From positions 1,426,001 through 1,490,000 of the forward strand of contig NZ_PHNC01000029.1 of NCBI RefSeq assembly GCF_003121295.1: 64,000 nucleotides of DNA, given 5' to 3'. The DNA comes from Streptomyces orinoci (lineage in GTDB: Bacteria; Actinomycetota; Actinomycetes; Streptomycetales; Streptomycetaceae). A program made the translations under genes and the position numbers. The notes under the pieces are model-generated. The model was not told the origin of the DNA. It searched no databases and saw only the letters and a list, made by a program, of their open reading frames with translations. Shown in pieces: positions 51,292-61,010 of the stretch. Within the stretch, counting starts at the first letter, position 1. Every line of letters starts with the position of its first letter.

Positions 51292-52630
51292 CGCCACCCT
51301 CCTTTCCGTCACGCACAGTATCGAGGCCACCACTGACAATGAGCTCGCCCTGGCCGCGGGGCCGCCTGCGCGGCACCGGCGGCAGGCTCTGGCCGGGCAG
51401 CGGGGGCACCGGATAGCCACCCGCCATGGGATCGAATCCGTTCTCCGGCCCCGGCTCGGCACGCTTACGGTCGGCCCGGCCGCTGAAGGCGTCGGCCAGC
51501 AGCGACAGCAGCAGGATCGCCAGCACCGCGCCGCCGATATAGAGCAGGATCTGCCGGAAGTCATAGTTCTCGTTGCGCAGCGCCCGCACCGTGGCCACCA
51601 GCATCAGCCAGGCCATGGACACCGGGATCAGGACCTTCCAGCCCAGCTTCATAAACTGGTCGTAGCGCAGCCGGGGCAGGGTGGCGCGCAGCCAGATGAA
51701 GAAGAACAGCAGCAGCGCCATCTTGATGACGAACCAGGCCAGCGGCCACCAGCCGTGGTTGGCCCCGGCCCAGAACGCCGAGATGGGATAGGGCGCCCGC
51801 CAGCCGCCGAGGAACAACGTCACCGCCACCGAGGAGACGGTGACCATGTTGACGTACTCGGCCAGCATGAACATCGCGAACTTGATGGAGGAGTACTCGG
51901 TGTTGAAGCCGCCCACCAGGTCACCCTCGGACTCCGGCAGGTCGAACGGCGCCCGGTTGGTCTCGCCGACCATCGACACGATGTAGATGATGAAGGAGAC
52001 CGGCAGCAGCACGATGTACCAACGGCCCTGCTGCGCCTGGACGATGGCCGAGGTGGACATCGACCCGGAGTAGAGGAAGACCGCGGCGAAGGACACCCCC
52101 ATGGCGATCTCATAGGAGATCATCTGGGCGCAGGAGCGCAGCCCGCCCAGCAGCGGATAGGTCGAGCCGGAGGACCAGCCGCCCAGCACGATCCCATAGA
52201 TGCCCACCGAGGCGGTGGCCAGGATGTAGAGCACCCCGATCGGCAGATCGGTGAGCTGCATGGTGGTGCGGTGGCCGAAGATGGAGATCTCGTCGTCCGC
52301 CGGGCCGAAGGGAATCACCGCGATGGCCATAAAGGCCGGGATGGCCGCGACCACCGGCGCCAGCACATAGACCAGCTTGTCGGCCCGTTTGACGACGATG
52401 TCCTCCTTGAGCATCAACTTCACACCGTCGGCCAGGGATTGCAGCATTCCCCAGGGGCCATGCCGGTTGGGGCCGATGCGCAGCTGCATCCAGCCGATGA
52501 TCTTGCGCTCGAAGACAATGGAGACCAGGACGGTCACCATCACAAAGGCGAAGCAGAAGACGGCCTTGAGGGCCACCAGCCACCAGGGGTCCCTGCCGAA
52601 CATCGACAGGTCTTCCATCGACAGGGTCAT
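51281..52630 (-). CDS. nuoH: NADH-quinone oxidoreductase subunit H
   Basis: The roughly 449-residue protein has eight helices and RIGPNRHGPWGMLQSLADGVKLMLKE, ETNRAPFDLPESEGDLVGGFNTEYSS and FIWLRATLPRLRYDQFMKLGW. A Pro-rich cytoplasmic tail of about 75 residues (PVPPLPGQSLPPVPRRRPRG) extends past the usual end. The ATG at 52630 shares a base with the nuoG stop (TGATG). Confidence 0.95.
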   Translation of the reverse strand: MTLSMEDLSMFGRDPWWLVALKAVFCFAFVMVTVLVSIVFERKIIGWMQLRIGPNRHGPWGMLQSLADGVKLMLKEDIVVKRADKLVYVLAPVVAAIPAFMAIAVIPFGPADDEISIFGHRTTMQLTDLPIGVLYILATASVGIYGIVLGGWSSGSTYPLLGGLRSCAQMISYEIAMGVSFAAVFLYSGSMSTSAIVQAQQGRWYIVLLPVSFIIYIVSMVGETNRAPFDLPESEGDLVGGFNTEYSSIKFAMFMLAEYVNMVTVSSVAVTLFLGGWRAPYPISAFWAGANHGWWPLAWFVIKMALLLFFFIWLRATLPRLRYDQFMKLGWKVLIPVSMAWLMLVATVRALRNENYDFRQILLYIGGAVLAILLLSLLADAFSGRADRKRAEPGPENGFDPMAGGYPVPPLPGQSLPPVPRRRPRGQGELIVSGGLDTVRDGKEGGGAR

Positions 52631-55107
52631 CAACGCACCTCCGGTGCCTGGGTGTCGGGGCCGATGCGCACCAGCTCCCCGGGGCGCGCCCCGGTGTCGG
52701 AGAACACGCCCCGGCCGGTGGAGTTCAGCGGCAGCCAGACCACCCGGTCCGGCATCGGGGTGATGGCCAGCGGCAGCCGGACGGTGCCGGACGGGCCGCG
52801 TACCGCCAGCAACTCGCCGTCCGCCACGCCCACTTCGGCGGCGGTGCCGGCCGACAGCCGGGCCGGGGCCGGGTGCCGGGTGGCGGCCAGCGCGTCATCG
52901 CCGTCCTGCAGGCGGCCCTGGTCCAGCAGCATCCGGTGCCCCGCCAGCACCGCCTCGCCCGCGGCGGGCGCGGGCACCGGGCGCGTGGCGGGCGCCACCG
53001 GGGCCGGGGCGTACGGTCCCGGCCAGCGGCCCAGCCGGGCCAGCTCCCGCCGTACCGCCGTCACATCGGGCAGCTCCAGGGCCACGTCCATGGCATCGGC
53101 CAGCCGGTCCAGCACCCGGCAGTCGGACATGATCAGCCGCCGCCGCATCTGGTCCGGCCGCAGCGCGGGCTCGAAGGGACGGATCCGGCCCTCCCAGTTG
53201 AGGAAGGTGCCCGCCTTCTCGGCCACCGCCGCGACCGGGAAGACCACATCGGCCCGCTCGGTCACCTCGCTGGGCCGCTGCTCCAGGCTGACCAGGAAGC
53301 CGACCGCGTCCAGCGCCTCCCGGGCCCGGTCCGGATCCGGCAGATCGGCCGGCTCCACCCCGCCCACCAGCAGGGCGCCCAGCTCCCCGGCGGCGGCCGC
53401 CTCGATGATCTGGCCGGTGTCCCGGCCGGGACTGCGCGGGAGTTCGGGCACTCCCCAGAGCCGGGCGGTCTCCTCGCGGGCCCGGGGGTCGGTGGCGGGC
53501 CGGCCGCCGGGCAGCAGTCCGGGCAGCGCCCCGGCCTCCACCGCGCCCCGCTCCCCGGCCCGGCGCGGGATCCACACCAGCGCCGCCCCGGTGGCGGTGG
53601 CGGTGGCCAGCGCGGCGGTCAGCGCCCCGGGCGCCGCCGCCAGCCGCTCCCCCACCACGATCACCGCGCCCGGGGCGCGCAGCGCGTCGGCGGCCGCCTG
53701 CCCCTCGGCGTCCAGGCCGGACCCGGCGGCCAGCGCCCGCAGCCACTCCGCCTCGGTGCCGGGAGCCGCGGGCAGCAGCACCCCGCCCGCCTTCGTCAGT
53801 CCCCGGGTGGCGAAGGGCGCCAGCGCAAAGGTGCGCTGCCCCCGCTTGCGCCACGCCTTGCGCAACCGCAGAAAGACCCCGGGCGCCTCCTCCTCGGCCT
53901 CGATCCCGGCCAGCAGCACCGCCGGAGCCTGCTCCAGGGCGGTGTACGTCAGCCCGGAGCCGTCCAAGTCGTGGCCGCGCCCGGCCACTTGGGCGGCCAG
54001 GAAGTCGGCCTCCTCCCCGCTGTGCACCCGGGCCCGGAAGTCGATGTCATGGGTGTCCAGCGCCAGCCGGGCGAACTTGGCGTAGGCGTAGGAGTCCTCC
54101 ATGGTCAGCCGCCCGCCGGTGAGCACCCCGGTCCGGCCCCGGGCCGCCGCCAGCCCGCGCGCCGCCGCGTCCAGGGCGTCCGGCCAGCTGGCCGGCTCCA
54201 GCACCCCCTCGGCATTGCGCACCAGCGGCTCCTGGAGCCGCTCCGGCCGCTGCTGGTAGCGGAAGGCGAAGCGGCCCTTGTCGCACAGCCACTCCTCGTT
54301 GACCTCCGGGTCCTCGGCGGCCAGCCGCCGCATCACCTTGCCGCGCCGGTGGTCGGTACGGGTGGCGCAGCCGCCCGCGCAGTGCTCGCAGACGGTGGGC
54401 GAGGAGACCAGGTCGAAGGGCCGGGCCCGGAAGCGGTACGCGGCCGAGGTGAGCGCCCCCACCGGGCAGATCTGGATGGTGTTGCCGGAGAAGTACGAGC
54501 GGAAGGGCTCGCCCTCCCCGATGCCCACCTGCTCCAGCGCCCCCCGCTCCAGCAGCTCGATCATCGGGTCCCCGGCGATCTCCTGGGAGAAGCGGGTGCA
54601 GCGGGCACACAGCACACAGCGCTCCCGGTCCAGCAGCACCTGGGGGGAGATGGGCAGGGGCTTGGCATAGGTGCGTTTGCGGCCCTCGAAGCGGGAGTCG
54701 GCCTGCCCGGCGGTCATCGCCTGGTTCTGCAACGGGCATTCGCCGCCCTTGTCGCACACCGGGCAGTCCAGCGGGTGGTTGATCAGCAGCAGCTCCATCA
54801 CCCCGCGCTGGGCCTTCTCGGCCACCGGCGAGGTGAGCTGGGTCTTGACCACCATGCCGTCGGTGCAGGTGATGGTGCAGGAGGCCATCGGCTTGCGCTG
54901 GCCCTCCACCTCCACGATGCACTGCCGGCAGGCGCCCACCGGGTCCAGCAGCGGATGGTCGCAGAACCGCGGGATCTCGATGCCCACCAGCTCCGCCGCC
55001 CGGATCACCAAGGTCCCCTTGGGCACCGACAGTTCAATGCCGTCGATGGTGACGGACACCAGGTCCTGCGCCGCCGGCGCGCCCTGCGGCTGCGTGGTGA
55101 CGGTCAT
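52630..55107 (-). CDS. nuoG: NADH-quinone oxidoreductase subunit G
   Basis: The roughly 825-residue protein has an N-terminal [2Fe-2S] domain (CDHPLLDPVGACRQC), a His/Cys cluster motif (HPLDCPVCDKGGECPLQ), the cluster N4/N5 motifs (CVLCARCTRF, ICPVGALTS) and a molybdopterin-oxidoreductase-like domain. The N7 motif CEHCAGGC with downstream WLCDKGRF is present. The C-terminal half is Ala/Gly-rich. The start ATG 55107 overlaps the nuoF stop. Confidence 0.94.
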   Translation of the reverse strand: MTVTTQPQGAPAAQDLVSVTIDGIELSVPKGTLVIRAAELVGIEIPRFCDHPLLDPVGACRQCIVEVEGQRKPMASCTITCTDGMVVKTQLTSPVAEKAQRGVMELLLINHPLDCPVCDKGGECPLQNQAMTAGQADSRFEGRKRTYAKPLPISPQVLLDRERCVLCARCTRFSQEIAGDPMIELLERGALEQVGIGEGEPFRSYFSGNTIQICPVGALTSAAYRFRARPFDLVSSPTVCEHCAGGCATRTDHRRGKVMRRLAAEDPEVNEEWLCDKGRFAFRYQQRPERLQEPLVRNAEGVLEPASWPDALDAAARGLAAARGRTGVLTGGRLTMEDSYAYAKFARLALDTHDIDFRARVHSGEEADFLAAQVAGRGHDLDGSGLTYTALEQAPAVLLAGIEAEEEAPGVFLRLRKAWRKRGQRTFALAPFATRGLTKAGGVLLPAAPGTEAEWLRALAAGSGLDAEGQAAADALRAPGAVIVVGERLAAAPGALTAALATATATGAALVWIPRRAGERGAVEAGALPGLLPGGRPATDPRAREETARLWGVPELPRSPGRDTGQIIEAAAAGELGALLVGGVEPADLPDPDRAREALDAVGFLVSLEQRPSEVTERADVVFPVAAVAEKAGTFLNWEGRIRPFEPALRPDQMRRRLIMSDCRVLDRLADAMDVALELPDVTAVRRELARLGRWPGPYAPAPVAPATRPVPAPAAGEAVLAGHRMLLDQGRLQDGDDALAATRHPAPARLSAGTAAEVGVADGELLAVRGPSGTVRLPLAITPMPDRVVWLPLNSTGRGVFSDTGARPGELVRIGPDTQAPEVR

Positions 55108-56462
55108 GCACGCACCTCCGGATGCGGGTTGGTCCGGTCCGCCCACACCGTGGACTTCGCCGGGTCGAAGGGGCAGCCCTTGCCCCTGATGTGCTCCTCG
55201 TACTCGGCGCGGAAGTACTTCAGCGAGGAGAAGATGGGGCTGGCGGCACCGTCGCCCAGGGCGCAGAACGACTTGCCGTTGATGTTGTCCGCGATGTCGT
55301 TGATCTTGTCCAGGTCGGCCATCCGGCCCTTGCCCGCCTCGATGTCGCGCAGCAACTGGACCAGCCAGTAGGTGCCTTCGCGGCAGGGGGTGCACTTGCC
55401 GCAGGACTCATGGGCGTAGAACTCCGTCCACCGGGTCACCGCCCGCACCACACAGGTGGTCTCGTCGAAGCACTGGAGCGCCTTGGTACCCAGCATGGAG
55501 CCGGCGGCGCCCACCCCCTCGTAGTCCAGGGGGACGTCCAGGTGCTCCTCGGTGAGGATGGGGGTCGAAGAGCCGCCGGGCGTCCAGAACTTGAGCCGGT
55601 GGCCCGGCCGCATGCCGCCGCTCATGCCCAGCAGCTGGCGCAGGGTGATGCCCAGCGGCGCCTCGTACTGGCCGGGCCCGGCCACATGCCCGCTGAGCGA
55701 ATAGAGCGTGAATCCGGGGGACTTCTCGCTCCCCATGGAACGGAACCACTCCTTGCCCCGGCCCAGAATCGCGGGAACCGAGGCGATGGACTCCACGTTG
55801 TTCACCACAGTGGGGCAGGCGTAGAGCCCCGCCACCGCAGGGAAGGGGGGACGGAGCCGGGGCTGGCCGCGGCGGCCTTCCAGGGAGTCCAGCAGGGCGG
55901 TCTCCTCGCCGCAGATATAGGCGCCCGCCCCCGCGTGCACGGTGACATCGAGGTTGATGCCGCTGCCCAGAATGTCGCGGCCGAGATAGCCGGCCGCGTA
56001 GGCCTCCCGGACGGCCAGATGCAGCCGGCGCAGCACCGGGACGGTCTCGCCGCGCAGATAGATAAAGGCATGCTCGGAGCGGATCGCGTAGCAGGCGATC
56101 ACCATGCCCTCGATCAGGGCGTGCGGATTGGCGAAGAGAAGGGGGATGTCCTTGCAGGTGCCCGGTTCGGACTCGTCCGCGTTGACCACCAGATAGTGCG
56201 GCTTGCCGTCGCCCTGCGGGATGAACTGCCATTTCATGCCGGTGGGGAAGCCGGCGCCGCCCCGGCCGCGCAGACCGGAGTCCTTGACATAGGCGATGAC
56301 CTCATCGGGGGTCATGGCCAGGGCCTTGCGCAGCCCGGCATAGCCGTCATGGCGCAGATAGGTCTCCAGCGTCCAGGACCCGGGCTCGTCCCAGAACGCG
56401 CTGAGCACGGGAGCGAGCAGCTTCTCGGGGCTCGTCTCGCTGACTTCCGGTGCCATGGTCAT
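55104..56462 (-). CDS. nuoF: NADH-quinone oxidoreductase subunit F
   Basis: The 452-residue NADH- and FMN-binding subunit has GLRGRGGAGFPTGMKWQ for NADH, VNADESEPGTCKDI for FMN, and the cluster N3 motif ESCGKCTPCREGTYW. This is the electron entry point, absent from the second nuo operon. Its ATG overlaps the nuoE stop. Confidence 0.96.
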   Translation of the reverse strand: MTMAPEVSETSPEKLLAPVLSAFWDEPGSWTLETYLRHDGYAGLRKALAMTPDEVIAYVKDSGLRGRGGAGFPTGMKWQFIPQGDGKPHYLVVNADESEPGTCKDIPLLFANPHALIEGMVIACYAIRSEHAFIYLRGETVPVLRRLHLAVREAYAAGYLGRDILGSGINLDVTVHAGAGAYICGEETALLDSLEGRRGQPRLRPPFPAVAGLYACPTVVNNVESIASVPAILGRGKEWFRSMGSEKSPGFTLYSLSGHVAGPGQYEAPLGITLRQLLGMSGGMRPGHRLKFWTPGGSSTPILTEEHLDVPLDYEGVGAAGSMLGTKALQCFDETTCVVRAVTRWTEFYAHESCGKCTPCREGTYWLVQLLRDIEAGKGRMADLDKINDIADNINGKSFCALGDGAASPIFSSLKYFRAEYEEHIRGKGCPFDPAKSTVWADRTNPHPEVRA

Positions 56463-57289
56463 CCCTCCCCCTCCTCGGTCACCGGTCCGCTGGGGTGGTC
56501 GGGGTCCGAGGCGGATGTCTGCTGGGGCGCGTCATGCGAACTGGGGTGCTCGGGCGGACGCTCGTCCTGTGGCGGCTCGGTACGCGGCGGGCCCACCCGG
56601 GCCGGTCCGCCCTCCCCCCTGGCCAGCCGCAGCCCGGCCAGTGAGGCCGGACCGGCGCCGCCGCTCGCCTCCACCGCGCCCGGCCGCTCATCGGGGAAAC
56701 CGGCCAGGATGCGGGCGGTCTCCCGGTAGGTGCACAACGGCGCGCCCCGGGTGGGCCGTACGGTGCGCCCGGCGCGCAGCTCGTCCACCAGCTCTTTGGC
56801 GCTCTCCACGGTCTGGTTGTCGAAGAACTCCCAGTTGACCATCACCACCGGGGCGTAGTCGCAGGCCGCGTTGCACTCGATGTGCTCCAGGGTGACCTTG
56901 CCGTCGGCGGTGGTCTCCCCGTTGCCCACCCCCAGATGGCGGCGGAGCGCCTCGAAGATGGCGTCCCCGCCGAGCACCGCGCACAGGGTGTTGGTGCACA
57001 CCCCGACCTGGTAGTCCCCGCCGGGCCGGCGCCGGTACATGGTGTAGAAGGTGGCGACCGCGGTCACCTCGGCGGTGGTCAGGCCGAGTTGTTCGGCGCA
57101 GAACCGGATGCCGGTGCGGGTGACATACCCCTCCTCGGACTGCACCAGGTGCAGCAGCGGCAGCAGCGCGCTACGGCTGTCCGGATAGCGCCCGATCACC
57201 TCCCGGGCGTCGGCCAGCAGCCGGGTCTTGACCTCGGCCGGGTAGTCCGGCGCGGGCAACTGCGGCATTCCCAGGCTGACTTCGGTCAC
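56459..57289 (-). CDS. nuoE: NADH-quinone oxidoreductase subunit E
   Basis: The 276-residue protein carries cluster N1a cysteines in VCTNTLCAVLGG and IECNAACDYAPVVMVNWEFFDN. The core ends near residue 190. An extra tail of about 85 residues, rich in Pro, Gly and Ser, follows. The GTG 57289 overlaps the nuoD stop. Confidence 0.94.
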   Translation of the reverse strand: MTEVSLGMPQLPAPDYPAEVKTRLLADAREVIGRYPDSRSALLPLLHLVQSEEGYVTRTGIRFCAEQLGLTTAEVTAVATFYTMYRRRPGGDYQVGVCTNTLCAVLGGDAIFEALRRHLGVGNGETTADGKVTLEHIECNAACDYAPVVMVNWEFFDNQTVESAKELVDELRAGRTVRPTRGAPLCTYRETARILAGFPDERPGAVEASGGAGPASLAGLRLARGEGGPARVGPPRTEPPQDERPPEHPSSHDAPQQTSASDPDHPSGPVTEEGEG

Positions 57290-58608
57290 CTGTCCACGCC
57301 TCCCATCACGGGATCGATAGAGGCCACCGCGACGATGACATCGGCCACCTGGCCGCCCTCGCACATCGCCGCCATGGACTGGAGGTTGCTGAAGGAGGGG
57401 TCGCGGAAGTGCACCCGGTACGGCCGGGTGCCGCCGTCGCTGACCACATGCACGCCCAGTTCGCCGCGGGGTGACTCAATGGCCGCGTACGCCTGGCCCG
57501 GTGGCACCCGGAAGCCCTCGGTGACCAGCTTGAAGTGGTGGATCAGGGCCTCCATCGAGGTGCCCATGATCTTCTTGATGTGGTCCAGGGAGTTGCCCAG
57601 GCCATCGGGGCCCAGGGCCAGTTGGGCGGGCCAGGCGATCTTTTTGTCGGCCACCATCACCGGCCCCGGCTGGAGCCGGTCCAGGCACTGCTCCACAATG
57701 CGCAGTGACTGCTTCATCTCCTCCAGCCGGATCAGAAAGCGGCCATAGGCGTCACAGGTGTCACCGGTGGGGACGTCGAACTCATAGTTCTCATAGCCGC
57801 AGTACGGCTGGGCCTTGCGCAGATCGTGCGGCAGCCCGGCGGCGCGCAGTATCGGGCCGGTGATGCCCAGCGCCATACAGCCGGTGAGGTCCAGATAACC
57901 GACGTCCTGCAGCCGGGCCTTGAAGGCCGGGTTGCCGGTGGCGAGCTTGTCGTACTCGGGCAGGTTGCGGCGCATCTTCTTGATGAACTCGCGCACCTGG
58001 TCCACCGCACCGGGCGGCAGGTCCTGGGCCAGCCCGCCGGGGCGGACATAGGCGTGGTTCATCCGCAGGCCGGTGACCAGTTCAAAGATGTCCAGCACCA
58101 TCTCCCGGTCGCGGAAGCCGAAGATGGCGATGGTGGAGGCACCCAGCTCCATGCCGCCGGTGGCGATGTACACCAGGTGCGAGGAGATTCGGTTCAGCTC
58201 CATCAGCAGCACCCGGATCACGGTGGCCCGGTCGGGGATCTGCTCCTCGATGCCCAGCAGCCGCTCCACGCCCAGGCAGTAGGCCGTCTCATTGTGCAGG
58301 CCCATCAGATAGTCCATACGCGTGACGAAGGTGGTGGCCTGCGTCCAGTTGCGGTACTCCAGGTTCTTCTCGATCCCGGTGTGCAGATAGCCGATTCCGG
58401 CCCGGGCCTCGGAGACCGTCTCTCCGTCGATCTCCAGGATCAGCCGCAGCACCCCATGGGTGGAGGGGTGCTGGGGGCCCATATTGACCACGATGCGCTC
58501 GTCATCGGCCTGCCGGGCGGCCTCGGTGATCTCGTCCCAGTCGCCGCCGGTGACCGTATAGACGGGGCCCTCGGTGGTCTCGCGGGAGCTTGCTTCGGGA
58601 GTCGACAT
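57286..58608 (-). CDS. nuoD: NADH-quinone oxidoreductase subunit D
   Basis: The 440-residue subunit has GPQHPSTHGVLRLILEIDGE, the quinone-site Tyr region NWTQATTFVTRMDYL, and the C-terminal PSFSNLQSMAAMCEGGQVADVIVAVASIDPVMGGVDR. It is the only NuoD in the window, so the second operon must either do without it or share it. Confidence 0.96.
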   Translation of the reverse strand: MSTPEASSRETTEGPVYTVTGGDWDEITEAARQADDERIVVNMGPQHPSTHGVLRLILEIDGETVSEARAGIGYLHTGIEKNLEYRNWTQATTFVTRMDYLMGLHNETAYCLGVERLLGIEEQIPDRATVIRVLLMELNRISSHLVYIATGGMELGASTIAIFGFRDREMVLDIFELVTGLRMNHAYVRPGGLAQDLPPGAVDQVREFIKKMRRNLPEYDKLATGNPAFKARLQDVGYLDLTGCMALGITGPILRAAGLPHDLRKAQPYCGYENYEFDVPTGDTCDAYGRFLIRLEEMKQSLRIVEQCLDRLQPGPVMVADKKIAWPAQLALGPDGLGNSLDHIKKIMGTSMEALIHHFKLVTEGFRVPPGQAYAAIESPRGELGVHVVSDGGTRPYRVHFRDPSFSNLQSMAAMCEGGQVADVIVAVASIDPVMGGVDR

Positions 58609-59351
58609 CAGCTGTATGACCTCCGCTGGTCCGGAGCGGGGATCTGGGCGCCCTTGTATTCCACGGGGATGCCGCCCAGGGGGTAGTCCTTGCGCTGTGG
58701 GAAGCCCTGCCAGTCGTCCGGCATCATGATGCGCGTCAGTGCCGGATGGCCGTCGAAGACCAGCCCGAAGAAGTCATAGGTCTCGCGCTCATGCCAGTCG
58801 TTGGCCGGATAGACCTCGACGATGGACGGCACATGGGGATCGCTGTCCGGGGCGCTGACCTCCAGCCGGATCAGCCGGTTATGGGTGATCGAGCGCAGGT
58901 GGTAGACGGCGTGCAGCTCGCGGCCCTTGTCCCCGGGGTAGTGGACGCCGCTGACGCCGGTGCACATCTCGAAGCGCAGCGCCGGGTCGTCGCGCAGCGT
59001 CCTGGCCACCCGGAGCAGATGCTCGCGGGCGATATGGAAGGTGAGCTCGCCCCGGTGGACCACCGTCTTCTCGATGGCGTTCTCCGGGACCAGGCCCTGT
59101 TCCTCCAGGGCGCCCTCCAGCTCGTCCGCCACCTCGTCGAAGTCTCCATATGCGGCTCCGCCGCGTGGACCGCCGTACGGCCGCGTACTGGCCCCCGGCA
59201 GCTGGACGGTCCGTACCAGACGCCCATAACCGCTGGTGTCACCGCCGTCCTTGGCCCCGAACATGCCCCGCCGGACGCCGATCACCTCGCCGGTGTCCTC
59301 GCGCTGGGCGGGCACCCGCTCCTCGGCGGGCCCGGCCGGCTCCTCGCTCAT
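58608..59351 (-). CDS. nuoC: NADH-quinone oxidoreductase subunit C
   Basis: The 247-residue subunit has an N-terminal extension of about 70 residues and the signature NDWHERETYDFFGLVFDGHP then WQGFPQRKDYPLGG. There is no repetitive tail, in contrast to NuoC2. Its ATG overlaps the nuoB stop. Confidence 0.95.
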   Translation of the reverse strand: MSEEPAGPAEERVPAQREDTGEVIGVRRGMFGAKDGGDTSGYGRLVRTVQLPGASTRPYGGPRGGAAYGDFDEVADELEGALEEQGLVPENAIEKTVVHRGELTFHIAREHLLRVARTLRDDPALRFEMCTGVSGVHYPGDKGRELHAVYHLRSITHNRLIRLEVSAPDSDPHVPSIVEVYPANDWHERETYDFFGLVFDGHPALTRIMMPDDWQGFPQRKDYPLGGIPVEYKGAQIPAPDQRRSYS

Positions 59352-59902
59352 CGCAGCAGCCCCTTCTGTTCGATGAGGGGCAGGGCCTTCAGCGCCGCCT
59401 CCTCGGCCTGGCGCTCCGCCTCCCGGCGATGGGCGCCGAGCTTCTCGCCCTGGATCTTCTTGTGCAGCTTGAGAATGGAATCCATCAGCATCTCGGGGCG
59501 GGGCGGACAGCCGGGGAGGTAGATGTCCACCGGCACGATGTGGTCCACGCCCTGGACAATGGCGTAGTTGTTGAACATGCCTCCGCTGGAGGCGCAGACG
59601 CCCATGGAGATGACCCACTTGGGGTTGGGCATCTGGTCGTAGACCTGCCGCAGCACCGGCGCCATCTTCTGGCTGACCCGCCCGGCGACGATCATCAGGT
59701 CGGCCTGGCGCGGGGAGCCGCGGAAGACCTCCATCCCGAACCGGGCCAGGTCATAGCGCCCGGCGCCGGTGGTCATCATCTCGATGGCACAGCAGGCCAG
59801 TCCGAAGGTGGCCGGGAAGACCGATGCCTTGCGGACCCAGCCCGCCGCCTGCTCCACGGTGGTCAGCAGAAAGCCGCTGGGCAGTTTCTCCTCGAGTCCC
59901 AT
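59348..59902 (-). CDS. nuoB: NADH-quinone oxidoreductase subunit B
   Basis: The 184-residue subunit has cluster N2 cysteines in GLACCAIEMM, GVCASSGGMFNNYAIVQG and PGCPPRPEM. It is separated from nuoA by 15 bases. Confidence 0.96.
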   Translation of the reverse strand: MGLEEKLPSGFLLTTVEQAAGWVRKASVFPATFGLACCAIEMMTTGAGRYDLARFGMEVFRGSPRQADLMIVAGRVSQKMAPVLRQVYDQMPNPKWVISMGVCASSGGMFNNYAIVQGVDHIVPVDIYLPGCPPRPEMLMDSILKLHKKIQGEKLGAHRREAERQAEEAALKALPLIEQKGLLR

Positions 59903-59917
59903 CCGCTGTCGCGCCCC

Positions 59918-60277
59918 CTAGTCCCATTCCAGGCCGCCGCGCCGCCATACATAGGCGTAGGCGACGAAGACGGTGAGCACGAAGAGCAGCATCTCGACGA
60001 GCCCGAAGAGCCCGAGGGCGTCAAAGGAGACGGCCCAGGGGTAGAGAAAGACGATCTCGATATCGAAGACGATGAAGAGCATCGCCGTCAGGTAGTACTT
60101 GATCGGGAAGCGGCCGCGCCCCGGGGCCTGTGGGGTCGGCTGGACACCGCACTCATAGGCCTCCAGCTTGGCGCGGTTGTACCTCTTGGGCCCGATGAGC
60201 GAGGCCATCACCACGGAGAAGATCGCGAAGCCCGCTCCCAGGGCTCCCAGTACGAGGATGGGCGCATAGGCGTTCAC
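59918..60277 (-). CDS. nuoA: NADH-quinone oxidoreductase subunit A
   Basis: The roughly 119-residue three-helix protein has LEAYECGVQPTPQAPGRGRFPIKYYL and LFIVFDIEIVFLYPWA. The GTG start at 60277 follows GAGGAGC. It is the first gene of the operon, with the Rex-type operator 118 bases upstream. Confidence 0.94.
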   Translation of the reverse strand: MNAYAPILVLGALGAGFAIFSVVMASLIGPKRYNRAKLEAYECGVQPTPQAPGRGRFPIKYYLTAMLFIVFDIEIVFLYPWAVSFDALGLFGLVEMLLFVLTVFVAYAYVWRRGGLEWD

Positions 60278-60394
60278 CGCTCCTCGCTCCTTCCAGTCGA
60301 CGCTGACTGCTGCTGGCTGACCGGACCGGGCAGGCGGCACCACTTGGGGGACTTCGGCGTACGCGGCGCGAAATCACCGTGAAGATCCCCTCTA

Positions 60395-60410
60395 TGTGAG
60401 GCAGTTCACA
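60395..60410. promoter_or_regulatory. Rex-type redox operator upstream of nuoA
   Basis: TGTGAGGCAGTTCACA matches the Streptomyces Rex operator (TGTGAA-N4-TTCACA) at 11 of 12 consensus arm positions, and the following A extends the right arm. Rex, the NADH/NAD+ sensor, is known in S. coelicolor to control the nuo operon. The site is 118-133 bases upstream of the nuoA start. Confidence 0.75.
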
Positions 60411-61010
60411 AGCCCGGGTCGAGGGGCATCCTATGCCCGGCGGTCTGTGATCTGCGACACGGCGTACGGCACCACGTTTGTGATCTCCACCACCTGACGA
60501 ACGATCATCAAGTCGGATGAGTGGTGATCTCCGTACGGGGGGCGCCTGCTTGATCACCTGCGGTGATCCTTTACCGCATCGCGGCTGCTGAAACGGGGTG
60601 AGCCATTATCAAATTCTGCCCGGTGACGGCAACTTGGCAGGACTCGCCGTCAACTGATATAGGAACCCCACTCGCTGGAGCGAGGGCCGTCCTCACGAGG
60701 CGCTTGATCGTCCGCTCGCGCATCGGTTCACCAGCGGGCCGCAGCGTGAACTCCACCACGCGCGGGGCCGATTTCCGGCGGGTTCGAACAACTCGCCTCG
60801 ACGGCCGAGACCGGAACGTGATATGCCCCGCCGCCGGTCCCGCCCAGCGCCCAAATGCCATGGATAACCGCATGATCACGATTCCTGGTGGAGGGGTTTG
60901 CGGGGCCGTTTCCGCTCTCCGCGGGGCGAATCAGGGCCCCATGACGGCGATTTGTGACCTACGCCACTCGTATTGAACTCAACCTGCGCCGCCTGGTAAG
61001 CCCTTGTCCC
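60411..61010. other. 600-bp intergenic region with spaced GTGATC repeats
   Basis: No convincing gene is seen in this 600-bp stretch. Four GTGATC words stand on the plus strand at about 60447 (TGTGATCTGCG), 60480 (TGTGATCTCC), 60524 (GGTGATCTCC) and 60562 (GGTGATCC). Their spacing is 33, 44 and 38 bases. There is an inverted repeat CTCGCTGGAGCGAG near 60672. The rest of the region has mixed base composition with more A/T than neighbouring coding DNA. It probably holds the promoters and 5' leaders of nuoA (minus) and the NlpC/P60 gene (plus). Confidence 0.4.

Noticed and set aside
60571..60879. 102-residue minus-strand frame between nuoA and the NlpC/P60 gene
   Set aside because: Arg-rich without clear third-position G/C bias or a domain; overlapped by an equally long plus-strand frame. 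I see no evidence that either is a gene.
60540..61010. Possible ydaO-type cyclic di-AMP riboswitch before the cell-wall hydrolase
   Set aside because: Such riboswitches precede some actinomycete hydrolase genes, but I could not find the conserved core motifs or pairing here.
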